Source of the DNA: Posidonia oceanica
Lineage: Eukaryota; Streptophyta; Magnoliopsida; Alismatales; Posidoniaceae
NCBI GenBank assembly: GCA_037176725.1
Contig: JAZBRS010000020.1
Span: forward strand, 91,334,001 to 91,398,000
Length of the DNA: 64,000 bases
Reading direction: 5' to 3'
Every line of letters begins with the position of its first letter. The stretch's first letter is position 1. Below the pieces are notes generated by a model that did not search any database, was not told the origin of the DNA, and saw only the letters and a program-made list of their open reading frames with translations. Of the stretch, positions 10,909 through 23,637 are shown piece after piece. Both the position numbers and the translations under genes were made by a program.

Positions 10909-13254
10909 GGGTAATGGTTAATTTAAGTAAAACTTGTAAATAAGACACTTTCTTTCAATACTCTGTTTTTATTTATCACTAATGCTAAGTTAGACTATAA
11001 AATAAATAAAAATGATTTATGAGTGTGGACTGTACCTAACAACTTAGAGTACTAAGCAACATTGCCAAAATATTACCTAAGGTTCCCAAGCAGAGATCGT
11101 GACACCTAGGGAAGGTCCAACCACTAGTTGTGACAGCCCGAAGACATCTTCAAATCCGTGGGAGTTACATACAATACACCCTTAATTAGCATGCTAAACT
11201 CTAGAAAGAACCAAAGACTTAGTCCTAGCCAAAGGAACAAAGTTGCATCCTAAATAGAAAAGGAGCTGAACAACTAGGGTAACCTCAACCTTGTCTTGTC
11301 TGCACATACACTTGCACAGGGAGGTAAGAGAAAGGCAAGCTCAGAGTAAAGGCTTATGGTACGAACCGCTTGCCAAATAACTTAGAAAGCGTCCAGAAAA
11401 GATGGTAGCAAAAACTGCCCAAACAGAGGGGAAAGAAGGCAGCAAAGAAGCTGTCCAAGTGAGGAACAAACGAAAAGAAACAGTAAAAGAAACTGTCCAA
11501 CTAAAAGAGGTCAACAAAGAGCTGTCCAAAGAGCGAAAAAGGAACATGGCAAAAGCTGTCAATGAACCTAAAGCATAAATCCTAGAGAGACGCGTTAAGG
11601 ACCAAGGAAAGGCAAGTGGAATTCAAGACCTGAGCCAAAGTCGAGAGCTTACTACACTTCAAACCTCCTCCACCTATCACACCCACAGGCAAGGGGCAGG
11701 AAATCCTAGAAATTCAGGGACTGATTAAGTGAAGGAGACAATAGTCAAACCAAGGCTAGTATGAGGTCCTAAGTTCTCAAAAGGTAAGGCATGTAGAAGG
11801 GCAAGTTCTCTCACCCTAGATAATACAAGGCAATACTGTAAAATCTTTAAGAAAGAAGGTTGTGACTGCACTCATCAATCCAAAATCCAAAAAAATAGAA
11901 AATCCAAATCAAAAAATACCAAAAAAAAATAAGAAAGTCCAAAATTTCAAAAAATTAGAAAATCCAAGAAAATCAACCAAAAAGAAGTACCATCCACCCT
12001 ACATACAAGTGAAAACTTAGTAAGTAGGAAAACTAGAATTATTCTGGCTGGTGATGTAACAATCATTTCACCTCAGATTTGGGGATAGCGTCCTACTCAA
12101 GTGTGCCTCACAGCTTGGGTGCGTTTTTCTCAACAAAGACATTGCTTCTGCAATAATCTTTAGAGCATCTGTAGATGACTCACAATCGGCGTCTACTGGG
12201 CTCCGATTTTCCATCTCTCTGCTGAGGCCAAGACGAATTCCCTTCACCTAGTTCTCAAGTAGCATTGATTAAGTGATGACTTTATCTCATACACAAGTAT
12301 AACCTAGTCAATTGCCCTAGGAACTGGGAAAGGTTCACCTGTGATTACTAACGTCTTTTGTTAAGTGTGCAGGTACCAAAGCTTACAACATAAAGAATGA
12401 GTTCACGCCTAAGGAGCTCATATAGTGTGCAAAGGCACACCCACTTTGACTAAAGGCAAACCCCAGTTTGGCAAAGGAAGGGTTCACTCCCTCAGTCGGT
12501 TCTCTAATCATAGAACTCCTTTATTTGCCAAATCGAGCTGTGGGACGACAGTCCTTTCCAGAGAGTGCTGGTCACACTCGAGGATGGAAAACACTTGACC
12601 ACAATAAATTGCATTCATTCATTTTGCATATGTCCATATGGTTTGGGACCAACCGTACCCCGCCGGCCTAACCTAGCATATGGACCATTCATTGCATCGT
12701 ATGTTGCATTTGCATTTGTTTGCTTGAATCATGCATCCATGCATTTTCTCATATCATTGGAAGTGGAGCACGGATGGAACATTGTTCTTTAAGAGTGTTA
12801 GAAACCCTTAGGACATGTGATTCTCCTAGAGCCAACCTAGTTCCTACCAATCCTTCTATCAATTCCAATCTGAGTAAAATCTCAAACATGATGCCACAAG
12901 AGCACTCCTTTTCGATCATGTAAGGGTAACGCCCCACGGTTTTCTCCCTAGCTTCTGCCTCGTTGAAGTACATCTCTACATGGTTGACAGGTCTCGACAT
13001 CGGCTGCGACACATAGTTCCGAAACCGACTTGACCCCTCTATGCCTGAGTCTTCAATATGACGGCAATTAATCGAACCACCCGGTCGTTCGGCAATCTCC
13101 CGACACCGAGTCCGTTCACCCCTTCTTCTTTTTTATTATTATCTTCGTTCATCCCTTGTAGCGGATTGTTTGAGGTGGAGCTCCCCTTTTCAGGAAATGC
13201 TCAATGGGACATTCGTTCTTAACTTGGACTCGATCTTGTTCCAAGATCAACTCC
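10909..13254 (+). other. E1 3' untranslated region
   Basis: No pol remains. From about 11288 to 12220 the sequence parallels E2 57120-58090. That stretch includes a Lys/Glu-rich frame (about 11420-11575), AAAAATCC-type A-rich repeats (11880-11960) and a block ending in GGGCTCCGATTTTCC. The part 10909-11287 has no E2 counterpart that I can see. After 12230 E1 diverges from E2. It lacks the antisense PMD gene that E2 carries at this place. Confidence 0.65.
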
Positions 13255-13263
13255 AAGGAGGGG
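13223..13263 (+). promoter_or_regulatory. E1 polypurine tract with abutting hairpin
   Basis: The PPT AAGGAGGGG (13255-13263) is followed by CATC and then LTR B. Just upstream is a hairpin: CTTGGA (13223-13228) pairs with TCCAAG (13252-13257), and GATCTTG (13232-13238) with CAAGATC (13242-13248). The E4 PPT also directly follows a hairpin, of unrelated sequence. Confidence 0.75.
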
Positions 13264-13267
13264 CATC

Positions 13268-14853
13268 TGTAGATATCCCATTTTCGCATTTCCCAGAGTT
13301 CATAGAGGACAGGGACTTCTGAGGCACCAAAGATCACATGTCTAAGGCTTAACAACACATTTTCTAGATCTTCCTTGATTTCTTCAAGCATCACTTGATC
13401 CTACCTTGACTCAAGTTGTTAACTGTGGCAGAGCCAACTCACTTAGACTCGTGGCAAGTCCGAGTACCCTGAATATCCTTTATTTCTACTCAGATTCGTG
13501 GTGGATTTGAGTTAACAGAGATGCCTTCTTGATTTCATAGACTATCTGCAGTTTCCCGGCCTTCTATCTTGTTTCTCTGGCCAAAACTTGGAAAATAGGG
13601 CTGGAAATGACCTGAGCTTACTAGTTGCCAACTGAGGAGGCGACCATCATAGGCGCCATTTAAGGAGGTGACTAAGACGGACGTCCATCCAACAGGCGAG
13701 CTACTTTGTAGCCAATTGAGGAGGTGACCCGGATAGGCGCCCCAAAATCAGGCGACTATGGTAGACGTCATCCAAAGGGACGACTAACAAGTCATAACCG
13801 CTCTGGCAGTTGCTTTTTCCACGGTCAATTCCCACTAACCCCTCAACCTTTAGACGCCATCTCAACAGGCGACTAGACGGTTGCGGAACTGCCTCGGTCT
13901 TCCCCACGATCCTTGACCATTAGACGCCACTACATGCGGCGACTAAAAATCGTGGTCTCCTTCGAACCTCTTTTCCACGGTTATTTCACACGATCACCCC
14001 AACTGTTAGGCGCCACCTTAATCGGCGACTAACTATCGTGGCCTCGTTCCCGGGTCTTCCCACACTTTGACCAAGCGGTTGCTAGGTTTAGGCGCCGCTC
14101 CAATCGGCGACTAACACTAACTGCCACTTTTCTAGAATTTTCTGAACTCCAACCGTCCCTACACTCCTAGAGTCTATAAATAGACCCCCTAGGTCAGTGG
14201 TTTGAGGGTCGGAACTTTGGAGAGAGAGAGAGCCCCCTTAGTCAGGTTAGAAAGAATCTTCTGTAGATTTTAGGTTTCTGAGCTTCCACCTTCAAACAGC
14301 TAGAGTTTCCAAACCATAAGCCCTAGTCTCCACCCTCTATCCAAAGAGAAACCTAAGATCCTAGAGATCACTACATCCCAACTACGATCCTAGAGATCTC
14401 GAGCCTAGCCTAAGCTCCGACCGTGCCTCCACTGCTACTCCACTGCAAACAGCACGAGGGTGAAGGGAGTATCTTCCAATCTTTTTATCTCATATTGCAT
14501 TCCTTAAAATAGGACCCATAGCATATGCATGCGGGAAACAACCCCCGGTTAGTATTAGATCTATTTGTTTCTAGTATTCTCTGTTCTTCTTTGTTAACAT
14601 TTACTACACTTGAACTAATCTAGATCTTCTATTTTTATTTGTTTTGAAGGAAAGGGAATTGCTTACATAACATGAAGGAGCCGCTGGACGACATCCTACC
14701 GTCGATCCAGTGATTCGAGTACCCACAGCTTCATCATCTCCCCCCAGGTGTCTTGTCTACCCAAAGGCGAGTGGCGATCACAACAAAGCTGTCGACGTCG
14801 TGGAAGCACCGGCATCTTCATTCTTAAACACCCCCCCTAAATCCACATCCACA
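13268..14853 (+). repeat. E1 3' LTR (LTR B)
   Basis: Starts TGTAGATATCCC and ends CATCCACA. It is the direct repeat of LTR A, with its TATAAATA at 14175-14182. Downstream sequence from 14854 is E3 LTR again, not E1 leader, which fixes the element's right border. Confidence 0.88.
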
Positions 14854-14924
14854 TGCGCCAGCTTTGGCAGTGTGCATGGACGTGCCGATTTTCAGGGTTA
14901 CTACAGTGACGACTCCGCTGGGGA
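14854..14924 (+). mobile_element. E3 5' LTR end and tRNA-Arg primer-binding site
   Basis: The LTR remnant (14854-14905) ends TTACTACA. After one base, the PBS TGACGACTCCGCTGGGGA (14907-14924) follows. It matches the complement of plant tRNA-Arg(ACG), whose 3' end I recall as TCCCCAGTGGAGTCGCCA, apart from two bases. It equals the E4 PBS apart from one. Confidence 0.8.
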
Positions 14925-15981
14925 TTCTAGACTACAGCTTTCATTTTGGCTTTCTCACTCGCTTGGATTTTGCACTTTGCTTGCCTTATACATTTGCATG
15001 CCTTGCCTACTTGCTTACTTGCCTGTTTACTTTACTTGCTTTATTTCCTGCTTAACGCCATGTTTGCTTACCTTGCTTTATTTCTCGCATTATACATGCC
15101 TAAATACTTGCCTAGCGCAATAATACATGCCTTTTGAGTGGTAAATGCTTTATTTTACACAATTTCTATGCCACCACACATGCACATGCCATATATTCTT
15201 GCCTTTTGATATGATGAGTACTTTCTTTTCACCATCATGTTCACAACACCAGCACATGCCATGCACATGCCTTTTGTCTTGTTGTATCGTTGTTTGCATG
15301 CCATGACTTCATGTTTCATTCCCCTTTTGCATATGCCATGCCTAGGATATTAGAAACATGCTTGCCCCCCTCTTGCTTAAATTAAAAGCTACAATAAAGC
15401 CAAGCAATAACATCTAAGCACGACTAGAGCCAAAACTTGTAATTTTCCCCTTTGGCTAAATAAAATGCAAGTAAAACACTTTAAAGCATATTCGCATGAT
15501 TTATCATTTTAGAAAGCATGCATTCTCTCCTCTGAGTCCATCCACAATCTGCAAAGGATAGTCCCGGTCACTTGTTTCATTGCTTTAGCATGGCACGAGT
15601 TGGTCGGTCTATCCCCCCTTGTCAAGGGTCGTGTCGGTGTTAGTAGAGGGTACAGCCTATGTTTTGGCTGGGACGAGGCCACCAACGCACCACCCCGTTA
15701 CTGTCTGAGCTTTGGCCAGGATTTAGATAGGGAACCTACTTTTTCTGACCTGGAGTCTGTCAATAAACCCATACCCATGAGTAAGTCTGAGTAGGTCATC
15801 TACTTAGGACATGCATGGTGAGAGAGCACATAATATGGCATTTATTTTACGCGTGTGCCATTCATGCCACCCTTAATAACTTGCTTTGCATCCATCCACT
15901 GATGCCTTTGCTGTTTTTGCAGGTAGGTGCGGGGTCTGCTGCTAGGACCTCGAGCGTCCCTCCTCTCTGTCTCTGAGCTAT
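14925..15981 (+). other. E3 5' leader (non-coding)
   Basis: T/C-rich leader without a supported gene. The stretch from about 15580 to 15800 is conserved with the E4 leader (minus strand, about 49010 down to 48780). It includes GTCGTGTCGGTGTTAGTAG, then AACGCACCACCC and CCTACTTTTTCTGACCTG. Conservation of untranslated sequence between two families suggests a cis-acting role. Confidence 0.55.
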
Positions 15982-17589
15982 TTGTCGCCTTCGACAAAAG
16001 CTCCCCTTAGGTCTTGTGTCTCTGCTCTCAGCCGTAGACCCCTTTACACTCGCTTACTGCCCGTTATAGCCCAGCATACCGGTGAGCCCTCTTCCACTTT
16101 GGCGTCAGAGGAGACTCCGACTTCGGTCTCTCCTTCCCTTGCTTTGACGTTCGTTGTCTCTTCTCCACTTTTGGTGCAGGAGACCTCCCATCTCCTTTAT
16201 CTGGAACAAGGGCCAACCCCAGTCAACCTGGAGCATGTCACCGTGTCAACCGCGGTGACCACCACTCAGGCTCCAGGAGAGTCGCCTTCTATTCCATCCC
16301 AGGGCCTTCCCACTTCAGGAATCCAGCCTTCTGCGGCTGCCTCTTGCATAGGTTCTCCCCGCTTTGCCCCTTTTGTTTCCGTGCCCCCTTCGGCAGTCGA
16401 TCTTTTGCATCTCGGCCCGTCGATCAATGAGTCCCTCGCCTCACGAGCATGGCACCTCATGGCTAAGGCCGAGAGGTTGCGAGGCATGGCTTTTGCTCTC
16501 TACCCAACTGTGCCCCAACCTTTTTGGCCGAGCCCAAAGGTTCCGGTGTAGCCCACACTAGCTCTGCAGGCTCCCCACACTGCACTTCCTCCCTCACCAT
16601 CGCCCCGGCTCCTCACAGCTCCGGCGATGTGGGCGTCTTATCTGCCTCCTACATCTACACAGCACTATTCACTGCATGCAACTCCATTACTTGGTGGCCA
16701 GTCCCCTCGATTGGCATAAGCACAACACCCTTCAAGCTTGTCGCCCGACATCGTGCCGGAGCCACCGCGACTGCTCCCCCACACTACACCTTACACTACA
16801 CTGCATATTATCTATCCATCCCCCATGCATCAAGTTCAGACCCCTGTATGCATCCCACAACACTACTCACAATCGCACGGGTATGCTGGCCCTCATGCCT
16901 CGACACTAGGTGGCGTGATGGTGGATCCGGAGGAGCGCTTTCGCACAACCCATACAGCATACACGGCCCCTACCTTAACTGCACCAATCTCGACAGCAAT
17001 GACTTCTGACACCCTCCCCTTCAAGATCAGTGATATAGAAAGAGCACTTCGTCGATTGCAAGGCACGGACTGCCAGTCCTACCAATTTCGGGACCTCGGC
17101 TACTTTCTAGAGGCCGCACTCCCTTCGAAATTCCGCATTCCGGAGTTCGAAAAGTACAATGGTAGAGGCTGCCCCATCTCGCATCTAAAAGCATACTGCG
17201 GGTACCGTACTCAGCTTCAGGCTGACGAAAGGCTCCTGATCCGCCTGTTCCAGAAGAGTCTGACCGGCCCCGCGCTCAAGTGGTTCACTTCTCTTGACAT
17301 GGCCGCGATTCAGACTTGGAAGGATCTTTCCCAAGCTTTCCTTGATCAGTAATCTTTCAACCTTGACTTGATCACCAAGCGAGAGGATCTTGTCGCCATC
17401 CAGTAGAGGCCCCAAGAACCATTCGGGGAGTATGTCAGTCGTTGGTGTTCCATAGCCTCCCAGATCAAAGATAAACCCTCCGACGAGGAGTCTATCGCCA
17501 TGATCATCAAGGGGGCGCGGCCAGCGACTGGGACCCTGCTATCCATCCAACCAGTCACTAGTTTTGCATTACTGGTTAGAGCTGGCGCC
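15982..17589 (+). pseudogene. gag: E3 gag, truncated by E2
   Basis: A single reading frame holds a Ser/Pro/Thr-rich N-terminus and then a Gag core homologous to E4 gag, with LIRLFQKSLTGPALKWFTSL near 17235-17295. At least four in-frame stops occur, including TAG at 16549, TAA at 17350 and TAG at 17404. The original start codon is not evident, so the left limit is approximate. The frame ends at the E2 LTR (17590), within a stretch that continues uninterrupted in E4 gag. This shows E2 landed in gag. The rest of E3 lies beyond the window. Confidence 0.8.
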
Positions 17590-19137
17590 TGTAGATATCC
17601 TATTTTCGCATTTCTGAGAGTTCCTTTGAGGGTAGAAACCTTGAGGCGCCCCAAATCTCATGCCTAAGTTTGATAACACATCTTCCAGATATTCCTTGAC
17701 TTCTTTAAAGCATCACTAGACCCTACCTAGACTCAAGTTGTTGGCTGTGGTAGAGCTAACTCTCTCGGGCTCATAACAAGTCCAAGTACCCTGGGTATCC
17801 TTCACTTCAACTCAGATTTAAAATTAGATTCGAGTTAACAGAGATGCTTCCTTGATTTCATAGACTATCTGTAGTTTCCCAGCCTCCCATCTTGTTTCCT
17901 CCGGCAAAAACTCGGGAAAAGAGCTAAAAATGACCTAGGCAAGTTAGTAGCCACCTAGGGAGGCGACTCACTTAGTAGCCACCAAAAGCGGCGACTACAA
18001 GCGTCGCTCGTTTCCTCACCGACTACTCTAGAAGCCATCTGAGGAGGCGGCTCAGTCAGAAGCCATCTCAGGAGGTGACCCATGTGGATGTCACCTGGAA
18101 GGGCAACTGGGCGATCGTGGGCAGCGGTTGCTCCCCACTATCCCCTCAACCCTCAGGCGCCAGCTCATCAGGCGGCTGAGTGGTTGCGGAACCGCCTCAG
18201 TCTTCCCACGATCCTTGACCATCAAGCGTCACTCAATGCGGCGACTAACAATCGTGGCTCCTTTCGAACCGCTTTTCCATAGTTATTTTCCACTCCCCCC
18301 TCAACCATTAGACACCAGCTCATGCGGCGCCTAACAGTCGTGGCCTCATTCTCGGGTCGTCCCACACTTTGACCAAGCGGTTGATAGGTTTAGGCGCCAC
18401 TCCAACCGGCGACTCACCCTAACTGCCATTTTTCTAGAATTTTTTGAACTCCAACCGTCCCTACACCCCTAGAGTCTATAAATAGACCCCCTAGGCTAGT
18501 GGTTTGAGGGTTGGAATTTTTGAGAGAGAAATCCCCCCCAGAGAGGAATTTCCAAAAGAGACAGAGCCCTGTCAGTTGTAAGCCACCTTAAGAGAGCTAG
18601 ATTTCCAATCCAGAAACTCTATCTCCTATCCCCAATAGGCTACCAACCTGAGCTTCTACCTCCGATCTGGAAATCCTCAGCTAGGTTGGAGCTCCGACCG
18701 TGCTTCCTTCTGATCTCATTGCACACAAGCATCAGGGTGAAAGGGAGTATCTTCTTCCAATCTAATTTCTTATTGCATCTCCTTACATTCCTTAGCATAG
18801 GATCATAGCATATGCATACGGGGAACAACCCCTAGTCAGTATTTGTTTTCTTTTAGTTATGTCGTTTCATTCACTTTTGTTACTGACTACTACACTGAAG
18901 CTAATTTAAATCTATGTTGTTTTGTTTTGAAGGAAAGGAAGGAATTCACGCAGTACGAGGAAGCCACTAGACGACACCCTACCGTCGATCTAGTGGTCCG
19001 AGGACCCACATCATCATAATCTCCCCCCAGGTGTCTTGTCTGCCCAAAGACGAGTGGCGATCACAACAAAAGCCGTCGACGTCGTGGAAGCACTGACATC
19101 CTCTTAAACACCCCCCCCCCCAAATTCCACATCTACA
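17590..19137 (+). repeat. E2 5' LTR (LTR C)
   Basis: Starts TGTAGATATCCTATTTTCGC and ends CACATCTACA. Homologous to LTRs A and B but clearly diverged, so E2 is a relative of E1 and not a recent sibling. It contains the GGCGACT dyads (17945-18415) and a TATAAATA box at 18477-18484. The preceding five bases are GCGCC. The matching duplication would be outside the window. Confidence 0.85.
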
Positions 19138-19143
19138 ATAAAG

Positions 19144-19160
19144 TGGCGATCACGGTGGGA
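19144..19160 (+). other. E2 primer-binding site (tRNA-Arg-like)
   Basis: TGGCGATCACGGTGGGA, six bases after LTR C. It is a better tRNA-Arg(CCG/UCG) match than the E1 copy, which differs at one base. Confidence 0.6.
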
Positions 19161-20565
19161 CTTGGCTTTAGCCAACCCCCGTGCTACGTGAGTCAGTTCC
19201 TCCCTTTCTTTCCACTATTCTCATAGATTTAGGAGTAGTTTTTTAGGTTCGGGTAATCGTGCGCTTATCTTTTCACGATACCTCGAACCTTTTCTCGTTT
19301 TTTTTTCTCTCTCCTTTTGTTTCTAACATCAGCAAAATACCAAGCTCCAACAGCTGGGGCTATTTATTGAGGTTAGAAGACTGTGCTGTGAGCCCCCAGT
19401 CCTAGCAGCGTCTGTCTGAGCCGCTCGTCCAGAGGGCGACTGACAGAGATGGCATTTAAGCAAGCGCCTAGCTCAGTTCGGTTTTTTTTACTATAGACTG
19501 TTTGGTTTTTTTCCTGTATTTTGTGTTGTGTTTTTAGATCTGCAGTAGCACTAAAAATTAAAAACGACTCTCCATGTCCACTGTATTCTAGTTTTTTAAC
19601 AGTTTTTAGCTTTGCTTGTGTCCACCCTTAAGCTGGAAACTAATTGTTTAGTATTAAAGTGGAAGTCCCTTGAGGAAGTCTTTCTCTAGCTAGAACAGTT
19701 AACCTGAGCGAACCCAGGCCAGTGCAAGTCGCTCTCCCATACTCAGTGTTAGCTGCAATAGTTAGATCAAGATCTCAAGGTGTCCCAAGTATTGTTATTG
19801 GCTTCTCTCTTTCCCTGAGCCAATAGTGAAACTTGGTAGATACTTTACACCTTAGTACTTTGTGTTTGTTTATTGCTTTATGGTTTGTTAAGTGCCGAGC
19901 CTAAGGACAGAATCCTAGGTGGAGGGTCCCTATTTAGAGAGACAAGCCCCCCATCTAGGCCCCTCTTGGTGGACCCTAGCGAAGGTCAAGGAGGAGTACC
20001 TTAAAGCCAACCAATCCCAGTTGCTTGTGACCCACGTAGGTTTAATTAATCAACCCATTAATTAGACACTTAAACAAGTAATAGCAACGCATTGTTTGAA
20101 ACCTGCTCTCATTTTCATCCTTGAATGTTGCGTGGTCTATACAAGACAGGCCCGGTTTGTTGACTGAACCAGGGGCACAGCCGCCAGTTCAGGAGGCGCC
20201 TCGCTAAGCCTCTGGTGAAATCGGCGACTTGTCAGGCCGCCAGTAAAACAGGCGACTAACAGGGACTTACGATTCAGTGCATTGCTTGTAGGGATTAGGC
20301 ATACTACTAATCACAGGGCTATAAGCACAGGCTGTTTCAATTTCTGTTAATTTTTTCAAATTCCATCGAGTCTGTATTAATTAGTATTCCTTGAGTCTGT
20401 AATTTCTTTTTTATCTCCTGTAATAGTCTAGAAAAGCAAAAGCAAAAAAGAAGCAAAAAAAAAAGAAAAGACAAAAGCAAAAAAAAAGAGAAAAAATGAA
20501 AGAAGAAAAAAACGAAAATAGAAAGAAAATAAAGAAAGTACAAAGAGAAAAGAACAATGGAGCGC
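19161..20565 (+). other. E2 5' leader (non-coding)
   Basis: Homologous to the E1 leader. It keeps the hairpin (19914-19926 with 19947-19959, one mismatch), GGCGACT/GGCGCC motifs (19430-19450 and 20180-20265), and a purine-rich tract of AAAAGC/AAAGAAAA repeats (20430-20556) that ends about 10 bp before the gag ATG. No gene is supported. Confidence 0.6.
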
Positions 20566-22760
20566 ATGAGCACTACCTCTACCTCCATGGCACAGCAAGG
20601 CTAAGGCCCGGATGGGTCTTTCTTCAGAGGCTCAACCTCACAAATGGAAGGGCTAGGAACCCCCGGCTTCTCACGAGCCGCCGGCCGGCGAAAATTCCCA
20701 CACGCCTCCATCCCCTTCGATTACCACACTGATACAAATGAAGAAGGAGGGGAGGCGGATCAGTCCCGAGCAATAGACATCCCACCCGAGTTCACACGTC
20801 CCGAGGCAACTTCTAACGTTGTGCCTCCCGTTGTGACTACTTCCTACCCGATTGAGGAGGAGACCTACGAGGTCCGGCAATCCCTGGCTCAACAACAACA
20901 TTTCACACACACAAGCCCACAAACCTCCACCCTCCAAGAACACCACAACCACCTATTCCATACGCCCGTCTACACGCACGCCACACCTAACCCTACCTTC
21001 CCTAACCAAGGCCCCTATCCACCATACTACACGACACCCACCTACCCTTATATCCATCCAACTCCACCATACGCAACCCCATACCTGCCACAACCTCCCG
21101 CTAACGCGCCATACTACCCCACTCCACCTCCACTATCATTCTTCCATCCACAACAACCTCCCATTAACACACCTTACTACCATACACGACCCCAATCATC
21201 ATTCTTCCATCCACAACATAACCCATCACTACCACCATTCCCACCAACACACCAGCACCCGAGCCAGGAGCATTATGCCGCACCAGGGACAGATCTTAAG
21301 AGGATGATTGCCGAAGCATTAACGGAGGCTGGAGTCACTTCCAAGACGCCCATCGGCTACGACATCTCCAAGTTCCCTCACTTTGCCCTTCCTCCAGGGT
21401 TTAAGATGCCAAAAATAAGGAGATACAACGGTACAGAGGATCCTAGGAACCACATAGCTGCCTTCACTATGGATACTCTGCCATACCGTTATGACGCAGG
21501 GCTCACTGCATACCTCTTCTTCAAGACGCTTGAGGGAGAAGCCTTAAAGTGGTTTGACACCTTGACTTCCTATGATCTCCAAGATTTTAGGATAATTGAG
21601 GAGAAATTTCTAAATCAATACAGTCACCGGGTACCACACAAACCCACTGTGGGCGACCTCACAGTTGAGAGGATGAGGTCGAATGAGGACTTCGTCACCT
21701 TCGCTAGCCAGTGGAGGGACATGGCCACTAGATCAGAGTGCTACATACCTGAAGGCCAAGCTGTGGAAATAATCGCAAGAAATACCACAGGAGCACTCAG
21801 AGCTGGACTGTTGGTAGGTGACTTCCACACCTATCCACAGTTATATGAGCGGGCCACCAAGGTGATGCGGAATAAAGAAGAGCTACCATTCCTGGAGCTC
21901 GAAGCAAAAAGCCGGAAGAACACTGCGGGACATACCATAGAAGGTGTCACTGGCAACATGGCACAACTAACCATACAGCATCAAAGGGGATGGAAACACA
22001 GAGGCAGCCATTCCAACAGTTCCAACCCCAGCACCCTAATCCCCCAGTAAATGCCCAACAGGGGCAAAACAGTGGTCAATACAAAGCACCACCGCAAGGG
22101 CAGAGGGACTACCACAATGTTCCTCCTCCACAAGCACCTAGAGGACCAAGGAGACAAAGCTACCCACCACTTCCAGAGACGATCCCAGACATCTTCAAGA
22201 TGCTGATCAAAAGTGGGGACTTACAACTCCCACTACCAAAACCGAATGCTCCCAACGCAAACATGACCAAGTACTGTGCCTACCACTAGAAAAACAGGCA
22301 CACACTTGAAGAATGTTATGTGTTAAAAGATCGAATATATGATCTAAATGATAAGAGAGAAATAATGTGGTCAGCCCTCAATGATAGATTGAAAGAGGCC
22401 AGGACGGGACAGCACAAGTTGTAGATACACCAGAACCCTCTGCCTAGTCACCCAGTGGCGCACCTAGAGACAGAAGACAACCCACCTGTGGCCGAGACCG
22501 TCACCATGTGCCTAATTGAATCAGAACCAGAGCCAGCTTCCTCCATTGCGGAAAGCAATGACGTCGAGGTGTGCTCTAAACAGGGATCCATAGATTGGGA
22601 ATTCCCAATAGAGGCAACACAAGACGAAGAAGGTGAGGAGGATGACCTCGAGCTCCTCAGGTGCTGCAATTTCCTCCCAAGAGAAGGCCAATCCCAAGAA
22701 CAAAATGGCGAGACAGATCCCTTCAAGCTAGCCCGGAAAATTACCAAAGAATATGAGTGA
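20566..22760 (+). pseudogene. gag: E2 gag (degraded)
   Basis: Tat-type Gag. The ATG at 20566 starts MSTTSTSMAQQ, which parallels E1, but a TAA follows at 20602. The main open stretch is 20644-22050: a Pro/His/Tyr-rich N-terminus, then the capsid core (about 21280-21900, motif FFKTLEGEALKWF). Near 21990 the coding frame shifts. The rest is read in the frame of 22455-22760, with TAG at 22287 inside the knuckle segment (CAYH, then HTLEEC) and another TAG at 22422. It ends in an acidic segment (EEGEEDDLELL). Premature stops fit C-to-T changes such as CAG to TAG. Confidence 0.85.
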
Positions 22761-23318
22761 AGAAATATAGTCTTCAAGGACTCAGAACTACCCACTCCGA
22801 AGAAACAGCTTTGGCCTTTGGTGATCACCGTAGAGGTCAATGACTACCTCCTCCCTGGCATACTTGTGGACACAGGGGCTAGTCGCAGTGCGTGCTCTCT
22901 GAACACACTCGACTACCTGGATGTCGAAGAAGAAGATATCACCAGGGAGAGGATCTTCTGCAAGGGCTTTGATAATAGCCAAACAGAGGTGATAGGAACA
23001 GTTCAGCTGGCAATTACCATCGGCCCCCTCACCAGCATTACCACGGTCATGGTGGTAGAATGCGAACTAGCAGAACCATTGATCCTGGGGAGAACTTGGC
23101 TGGGGGAAATATGTGCAGTTGCGTCCCCGACGCACCAGCTATTAAAGTTCAAGTTCCAACGCGAGATGATCACCATCCAGGCAGACCATGAAACGACCCT
23201 GGAAATGATTTGGGGACCTTATCTGGCAGGATTCGACATGGGAGACCCAGCACCAAATGGCACAGGCAGCTGGATCAATGACGGGGACGATGAAGCCCCA
23301 AGTATCCAAGGATTCTAG
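22761..23318 (+). pseudogene. E2 first retropepsin-like protease domain (extra copy)
   Basis: Aspartic protease fold of the retropepsin type: GILVDTGASRSACSL (active-site DTGA near 22863-22877), then the flap-like region and LILGRTWLGEI (near 23080-23100), the usual hydrophobic-hydrophobic-Gly hallmark. It follows gag in the same frame after one TGA (22758) and ends at a TAG (23316). A second, separate protease domain lies 550-800 bp downstream in the same frame. E4 has one protease only, and by flanking homology E4's matches the second E2 domain. So this copy is the additional one. Confidence 0.8.
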
Positions 23319-23637
23319 CAGCTCACTAATGATCAAGCAGTCCAAGGGTATACCCAAGTCCAGAGGCCTACATTGTTGAACTCATCTCAGCTGCCCATAA
23401 ACCAAGGGTAGTCTCTTCTCAGGAAACCTCTGTCTCTACTCAAGTCCGACCACACCAAGGGAGAACACAACCAAGCTCAGTAGGCCCCCATCACAAGAAC
23501 CGAGCGGATCTCCAACCAAGTCACACTGCCTCTGCCTAATGCAGAACAAGCCACTTCCCCACCTCAACCGGAGTTCCACATACCCCGAAGGGTAGAAGGC
23601 ACCTTCGACGTCTTGGAGTAGCTCAGAAAGACACAAG

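Larger units (their letters stand above)
5376..14853 (+). mobile_element. E1: non-autonomous gag-only Tat/Ogre-type LTR retrotransposon
   Basis: A complete element of 9,478 bp: LTR A (5376-6961), PBS (6968-6984), leader, gag, 3' region, PPT (13255-13263) and LTR B (13268-14853). It has no protease, RT, RNase H or integrase. Gag is followed within ~400 bp by sequence equivalent to what lies downstream of pol in E2 (57130 onward), so the whole pol was lost by internal deletion, as in TR-GAG elements. LTR starts, PBS and leader match E2, its likely autonomous partner family. The site is inside the E3 LTR. TGCGC occurs on both sides (5369-5373 and 14854-14858), a likely target duplication offset by two bases from LTR A. 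Confidence 0.9.
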
